Shown here: positions 29,383 to 33,733 of the stretch, in pieces | Layout: each line of letters opens with the position of its first letter | How positions within the stretch are numbered: position 1 is the first letter of the stretch | Source of the DNA: Dokdonia sp. | GTDB taxonomy: Bacteria; Bacteroidota; Bacteroidia; Flavobacteriales; Flavobacteriaceae | Reading direction: 5' to 3' | Assembly: GCA_020628615.1 (NCBI GenBank) | Contig: JAHDEV010000016.1 | Location: 1-33,733 of the forward strand | DNA: 33,733 bases | Position numbers and translations under genes: made by a program | The notes under the pieces: generated by a model | Database searches by the model: none | The model's input: the letters and a program-made list of their open reading frames with translations, nothing else | What the model was told of the DNA's origin: nothing

Positions 29383-29895
29383 ATGAGCAACTCTGCATTA
29401 TCAAACTGGCTAGAAAAAGACACAATGGCATCTACTGCTTCGAGAGGGGTTATCTCTGGTGTGCTAGGTGGACTTGCAGGTACTATTGTAAAAACTGCCA
29501 TCGAACGTTTTTTACCCGTAAGACAACCTAACACAGAAAGCGCCCAACTTAAACTAGTAGACAACATCTCTGAAAAACTTACCGGTGAACCTGTAAGTAC
29601 TTCAAACCGAGATCTAGCAGAACAACTGGTAAACATCCCAATAGGGGTGACACTAGGCGCGAGTCTAGGCTATGCAAAACGTGACAGACCAGAGACTAAT
29701 GTGGTAGAGGGAGCCCTCTTCGGTACGACAGCATATCTTGCTACACACGAGACATCGCTACCACTTATGGGTCTAGAAGAAGCTCCAGAAGACATCCCAG
29801 TAAAGTTGCAAGCAAATGAGTTTCTGGCTCACGTAGCCTTTGGTATCACTGCAGAGCTTGTGAGAGGCTGGGTGGCAAGAAGGCTAGATGATTAA
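29383..29895 (+). CDS. small glycine-rich membrane protein, possibly YagU/DUF1440-like
   Basis: 170 aa; GVISGVLGGLAGTIVKTAIERFLPVRQP resembles the GxxxG...K...E..lPpR start of YagU-like proteins (from memory, not searched). Confidence 0.55.
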   Translation: MSNSALSNWLEKDTMASTASRGVISGVLGGLAGTIVKTAIERFLPVRQPNTESAQLKLVDNISEKLTGEPVSTSNRDLAEQLVNIPIGVTLGASLGYAKRDRPETNVVEGALFGTTAYLATHETSLPLMGLEEAPEDIPVKLQANEFLAHVAFGITAELVRGWVARRLDD

Positions 29896-31034
29896 ATCTT
29901 ACATAAAATAGCCGCTGCCTTTTTAAGGGTATCATCATCCTTAGCAAAACAAAAGCGAAGCATTTTAAAGTCTTTTTCCTCAAGATTAAATACTGAGGTT
30001 GGTATAGATGCAACCTTATGATCTTTTGTAAGCTTCTTTGCAAATTCTACATCTTGCTCCTGAGTAATCTCGCTATAATCTAGCATTTGGAAATAGGTTC
30101 CTGCAGATGGTCTTGCCTCAAAGCGTGAATCTTTAATAAGCTCTAAAAACGAATCTCTCTTTTGCTGAAAGAAATCATTGAGTCTCAAATAATGTTCTGG
30201 TTCTTTAAGATATGTTGCAAAGGCTTTTTGTGATGGGTGATGTACAGAAAAAACATTAAACTGGTGCACTTTCTGAAACTCTTTCATTAATTCCTGAGGT
30301 GCTACCGTATATCCCATTTTCCACCCTGTATTGTGAAAGGTTTTCCCAAAAGATGCAGTTATAAAACTACGTGCTCGCAACTCTGGATATCTCGCCACAC
30401 TCTCGTGTTGCTTACCATCAAAAACAATATGCTCATACACCTCATCACTAAGCAAGATAATATCTGTGCCTTTTAGTATTCTAGATAGCTCCATCATATC
30501 CTTCTTATCAAGTATAGTACCTGTAGGGTTATGCGGTGTGTTTATAAAAAGCATTTTGGTTTTAGGAGTAATTGCACGCTCTACCGCACTCCAGTTTACT
30601 TTATATAATGGTGCCTTGAGTTGTATAGGGACTATAGTTCCTCCATTTACTATTACTGCAGGCTCATAACAATCATATGCTGGTTTAAGAACAATTACCT
30701 CATCTCCTGGTCTTATAAAAGCAGATACAATGGTATAAATAGCTTGTGTGGCCCCAGCGGTCACAGTTACCTCACTCTCTGGATGATAATCACTACCGTA
30801 TAATGTATTTATCTTATTTGCTATTTGCTCACGTAGGCCATATACTCCAGGCATAGGTGCATACTGGTTATACCCATCACTCATAGCCTTAGTTACCAGT
30901 TGTTGTAACTTAGGATCACTATCAAACCCAGGAAAACCTTGCGCCAGATTAATAGCTCCTTCTTGATGAGCTAGCTTGCTCATCACTGTAAAAATGGTGG
31001 TGCCTACATCTGGTAGTTTTGAAGTAAAGTGCAT
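29892..31034 (-). CDS. PLP-dependent aminotransferase (methionine aminotransferase-like)
   Basis: INLAQGFPGFDSDP, NTPHNPTGT, SDEVYEHIVFD, SFGKTFHNTGWKMGY; type I aminotransferase similar to YbdL. Confidence 0.9.
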   Translation of the reverse strand: MHFTSKLPDVGTTIFTVMSKLAHQEGAINLAQGFPGFDSDPKLQQLVTKAMSDGYNQYAPMPGVYGLREQIANKINTLYGSDYHPESEVTVTAGATQAIYTIVSAFIRPGDEVIVLKPAYDCYEPAVIVNGGTIVPIQLKAPLYKVNWSAVERAITPKTKMLFINTPHNPTGTILDKKDMMELSRILKGTDIILLSDEVYEHIVFDGKQHESVARYPELRARSFITASFGKTFHNTGWKMGYTVAPQELMKEFQKVHQFNVFSVHHPSQKAFATYLKEPEHYLRLNDFFQQKRDSFLELIKDSRFEARPSAGTYFQMLDYSEITQEQDVEFAKKLTKDHKVASIPTSVFNLEEKDFKMLRFCFAKDDDTLKKAAAILCKI

Positions 31035-31108
31035 TGCAGTCTCTTTTTCTTTATGATGATTAAAGATAAGACAACTATACTACAGATAAGGCTACGGTTA
31101 CCTTACTC

Positions 31109-31717
31109 TTATTTACCCATTTCTGCAGCCGTAGTTTCTAGCTCTGCATACCATTCTTCGCCAAATTTACGTACGAGCGCATCCTTAGTAAACTTGTAAA
31201 CGGGGACTTTAAGCTCTTGCCCCAGTGTACAGGCGTCATCACAAATAGGCCAGCGGTGATAATTTACTGCCGAAAATGAGCTGTACTTTTGTACCCTCAC
31301 AGGGTAGAGATGGCAAGAAATAGGTTTTTTCCAGTCTACTTTACCAGCATTATAAGCATCTTCTATCCCACAGCTCGCCCAGCCTTTATCGTTAAAAGTT
31401 ACATATGCACACTCTGCACCGTTTACAAGTGGAGTCTCCAGCTCTCCATCACGCACGATTGATGTACCCTGTGCCTCAATAGCAGCAATACCTTCTGGGC
31501 GTAAAAATGGTTTTACATCCTCATAAATATCTGCCATAATCTTTACCTCATCTTCCTCTAGTGGGGCGCCAGCCTCTCCAGCAATACAGCACTCACCCTT
31601 GCAGGCATTAAGATTACAGACAAAATCTTTTTCGATGATGTCTTCAGAGACGATGGTTTTTTTGAGTTGAAACATAGATAGCAAAGATACTGTCTTGTAC
31701 TTAAAACTATAAGACAT
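31109..31717 (-). CDS. DUF3109 family Cys-rich protein
   Basis: FVCNLNACKGECCIAGEAGAPLEEDE..., SCHLYPVRV; the true start is probably ATG 31675 (MFQLKKTIV) preceded by a TATCTTTG -7 element. Confidence 0.88.
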   Translation of the reverse strand: MSYSFKYKTVSLLSMFQLKKTIVSEDIIEKDFVCNLNACKGECCIAGEAGAPLEEDEVKIMADIYEDVKPFLRPEGIAAIEAQGTSIVRDGELETPLVNGAECAYVTFNDKGWASCGIEDAYNAGKVDWKKPISCHLYPVRVQKYSSFSAVNYHRWPICDDACTLGQELKVPVYKFTKDALVRKFGEEWYAELETTAAEMGK

Positions 31718-31823
31718 TTTTCACCCCACCTTTGGCCTTTGTCAAATGGTTTAATTTGCACTTAGTTTTAGAAACCATACTTTTTACACATAGTCCTATT
31801 GTGTATCTTTCTAGAGTGATAAG

Positions 31824-31843
31824 TACGCTTTCGCGAAAGCGTA
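31824..31843. repeat. iterated palindrome copy 10 (divergent intergenic)
   Basis: TACGCTTTCGCGAAAGCGTA, perfect 20-bp palindrome. Confidence 0.97.
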
Positions 31844-31872
31844 AACCTAATGCCAACATATAATTTAAGCCT

Positions 31873-33372
31873 ATGAAAACGCTCTTGTACATATTATGTT
31901 TAGTCCCACTTTTTGCACAATCCCAAAATAACTATGATGCGATTATAGATAAACGTATTAGAGCAACTTTATTGCAGCACAAAGATTTTGTAAGCATTCC
32001 TAATCTACCTGAAAACCCAGAGCTTATGCTCAAAAATATGGCTTGGGTAGAAAAAAAATATGAAGCGCTAGGTTTTACCACTACCCATCTTAAAAGCGAG
32101 ACACTACCTATACTACTTACCGAAAAAGTATACGACCCTGCGCTTAAAACCATCTTGTTTTATGTACACATAGACGGGCAACCGGTAAACCCAGCAGTCT
32201 GGGATCAAGAAGATCCTTTTACCCCTGTGCTAAAAAAACAAACCCCTTCTGGAACTTGGACAACGATGGGCTGGGATGCTTTAGACCAAACTATAAATGA
32301 CGACTGGCGCATTTATGGCAGAGCCGCCGCAGATGATAAAGCTCCAATTTTAATGTTTATAACCGCATTAGAAATTTTACAAGAGCACGGCAAAACACCA
32401 AATTTTAATATTAAAGTAATTTTTGATCCTCAAGAGGAGTATGGCTCTACTGCGTTACTGGGCACTCTTGATACTTACAAAACCCGCTATGCTGCAGACT
32501 ATTTTATAGTGATGGATGGCCCTGCGCACAGTTCTAACAGGCCTACACTCACCTTTGGGTGTCGTGGTATTGCCACTTGTGAGATTACAACCTATGGTGC
32601 AACATTACCACAACACAGTGGTCATTATGGCAATTATGTGCCTAATCCTGCTTTTAGGCTATCTCATTTACTCTCAAGTATGAAAGACGATGATGGTAAA
32701 GTACTTATAGATGGATATTATGACGGCGTTACCATAAGCCCCGAAGAAGCACTTGTTATGCAGTCTGTGCCATTTACCGCGGCTAGCTTTAATAAAAAAC
32801 TAGGCTTACACAGCGCCGAAAATGTGGGTAAAAATTATCAAGAAGCGCTACAATACCCTACACTTAACGTGAGACAACTCAACACCTCCTGGACAGGCAA
32901 AGGGCTCAAGACTGTAGTACCTAGCACTGCAACTGCACACCTTGATGTGCGTCTTGTACCAGAAATAAATGGAGATAACCAGCTAGATAAAATTGTAAAG
33001 CACATAAGCAATGAGGGATATTTTGTACTAGACCGACTGCCTACCGCACAAGAGCGCCTTACTCACAAACACATAGCAACAGTTAAGACCAAAACGCTTG
33101 TAAATGCCTTTAGAACAAGTCCGCAAGGAGATTTTGGAGTAAAGATGAGAGAGCGATTAGCACAGGTTTTTAATAAAGAGCCCATCACCATACGTATGAT
33201 GGGTGGCACAGTGCCCATTGTACCGCTTATTAACACCTTAAATCTTCCTACCGTTATCTTGCCTCTGGTTAATATGGATAATAACCAGCATAACCCTAAT
33301 GAGAATATACGCATAGGTAATATGAGGCAAGGTATTAAAGTGTGTCTAGGCCTTTTAGAAACCAATTTCTAG
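31873..33372 (+). CDS. M20/M25/M40 family metallopeptidase, secreted
   Basis: Signal peptide; YVHIDGQPVNP, GRAAADDKAPILMFITALE, FDPQEEYGS, IRMMGGTVPIVP motifs. Confidence 0.88.
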   Translation: MKTLLYILCLVPLFAQSQNNYDAIIDKRIRATLLQHKDFVSIPNLPENPELMLKNMAWVEKKYEALGFTTTHLKSETLPILLTEKVYDPALKTILFYVHIDGQPVNPAVWDQEDPFTPVLKKQTPSGTWTTMGWDALDQTINDDWRIYGRAAADDKAPILMFITALEILQEHGKTPNFNIKVIFDPQEEYGSTALLGTLDTYKTRYAADYFIVMDGPAHSSNRPTLTFGCRGIATCEITTYGATLPQHSGHYGNYVPNPAFRLSHLLSSMKDDDGKVLIDGYYDGVTISPEEALVMQSVPFTAASFNKKLGLHSAENVGKNYQEALQYPTLNVRQLNTSWTGKGLKTVVPSTATAHLDVRLVPEINGDNQLDKIVKHISNEGYFVLDRLPTAQERLTHKHIATVKTKTLVNAFRTSPQGDFGVKMRERLAQVFNKEPITIRMMGGTVPIVPLINTLNLPTVILPLVNMDNNQHNPNENIRIGNMRQGIKVCLGLLETNF

Positions 33373-33392
33373 CTTGCAAAAAATTCAATAAA

Positions 33393-33422
33393 AAAAGCCG
33401 ACTCATATGTAAGTCGGCTTTT
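33393..33422. terminator. intrinsic terminator
   Basis: AAAAGCCGACT-catatgta-AGTCGGCTTTT. Confidence 0.85.
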
Positions 33423-33430
33423 GGTTTTTG

Positions 33431-33452
33431 TTACGCTTTCGCGAAAGCGTAA
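33431..33452. repeat. iterated palindrome copy 11 (between convergent stops)
   Basis: TTACGCTTTCGCGAAAGCGTAA, perfect 22-bp palindrome, 6 nt from the katG stop. Confidence 0.97.
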
Positions 33453-33458
33453 TTCATA

Positions 33459-33733
33459 TTACTTCACGTCAAAACGATCTGCATCCATCACTTTTACAAA
33501 CGCTTTTACAAAGTCATTTACAAAACGATCTTCTCCATCGCTCGCTCCATAAACCTCTGCCACAGCTCTAAGCTCTGTGTTTGATCCAAAAATAAGATCT
33601 GCACGTGAGCCTGTAAACTTCATCTCACCCGTACGTCTATCTGTACCAGAAAACAACGTATCGTCTGATGATAATGCCTTCCAGGTGTATGTAAAGTCAA
33701 GAAGGTTTACAAAGAAGTCATTTGTGAGTTCTC
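33459..33733 (-). CDS. katG: catalase/peroxidase, C-terminal part (runs off window)
   Basis: Reverse translation ...[87 protein letters not shown]. Confidence 0.95.
   Translation of the reverse strand, partial: ELTNDFFVNLLDFTYTWKALSSDDTLFSGTDRRTGEMKFTGSRADLIFGSNTELRAVAEVYGASDGEDRFVNDFVKAFVKVMDADRFDVK

Noticed and set aside
3707-33452. Palindromes interpreted as CRISPR repeats, transposon ends or parS sites
   Set aside because: Copies are kilobases apart with no spacers, no transposase or target duplications; density is far too high for parS-type segregation sites.
28690-33733. Ankyrin-catalase (AnkB/KatB-like) functional pair
   Set aside because: The ankyrin gene and katG are separated by four unrelated genes; no evidence of an operon.
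1-33733. tRNA, rRNA, prophage or defence island
   Set aside because: No cloverleaf, rRNA signature, phage or restriction/toxin genes recognised while reading; absence was not tested with a tool.

Overview
This window looks like ordinary chromosomal DNA from a marine Flavobacteriaceae bacterium, possibly a Dokdonia relative (inferred from gene content and protein style, not searched). It holds about 29 protein genes, with partial glmS at the left edge and partial katG at the right edge. In between are DUF4270, a GT5-only starch-synthase-like protein, panC, panD, a YbhN-type membrane protein, an esterase, a 7TM-DISM/LuxR regulator, radA, an aldo/keto reductase, an OmpA lipoprotein, exoIII, a 1141-aa probable outer-membrane protein, a T9SS-sorted protein, glyS, comF, an Ig-like lipoprotein, a nitrilase, a cNMP/CBS/DUF294 + exonuclease + HAD operon, an ankyrin protein, an aminotransferase, a DUF3109 protein and an M20 peptidase. 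I saw no rRNA, tRNA, CRISPR, transposase or prophage. The most interesting signal belongs to no gene: a perfect palindrome, TTACGCTTTCGCGAAAGCGTAA (core GCTTTCGCGAAAGC, centre TCGCGA), appears 11 times in 33.7 kb. It occurs between genes (mostly just 3' of stop codons) and also inside four coding sequences. The coding copies use all three possible reading frames, so selection or generation acts on the DNA word rather than on a peptide.
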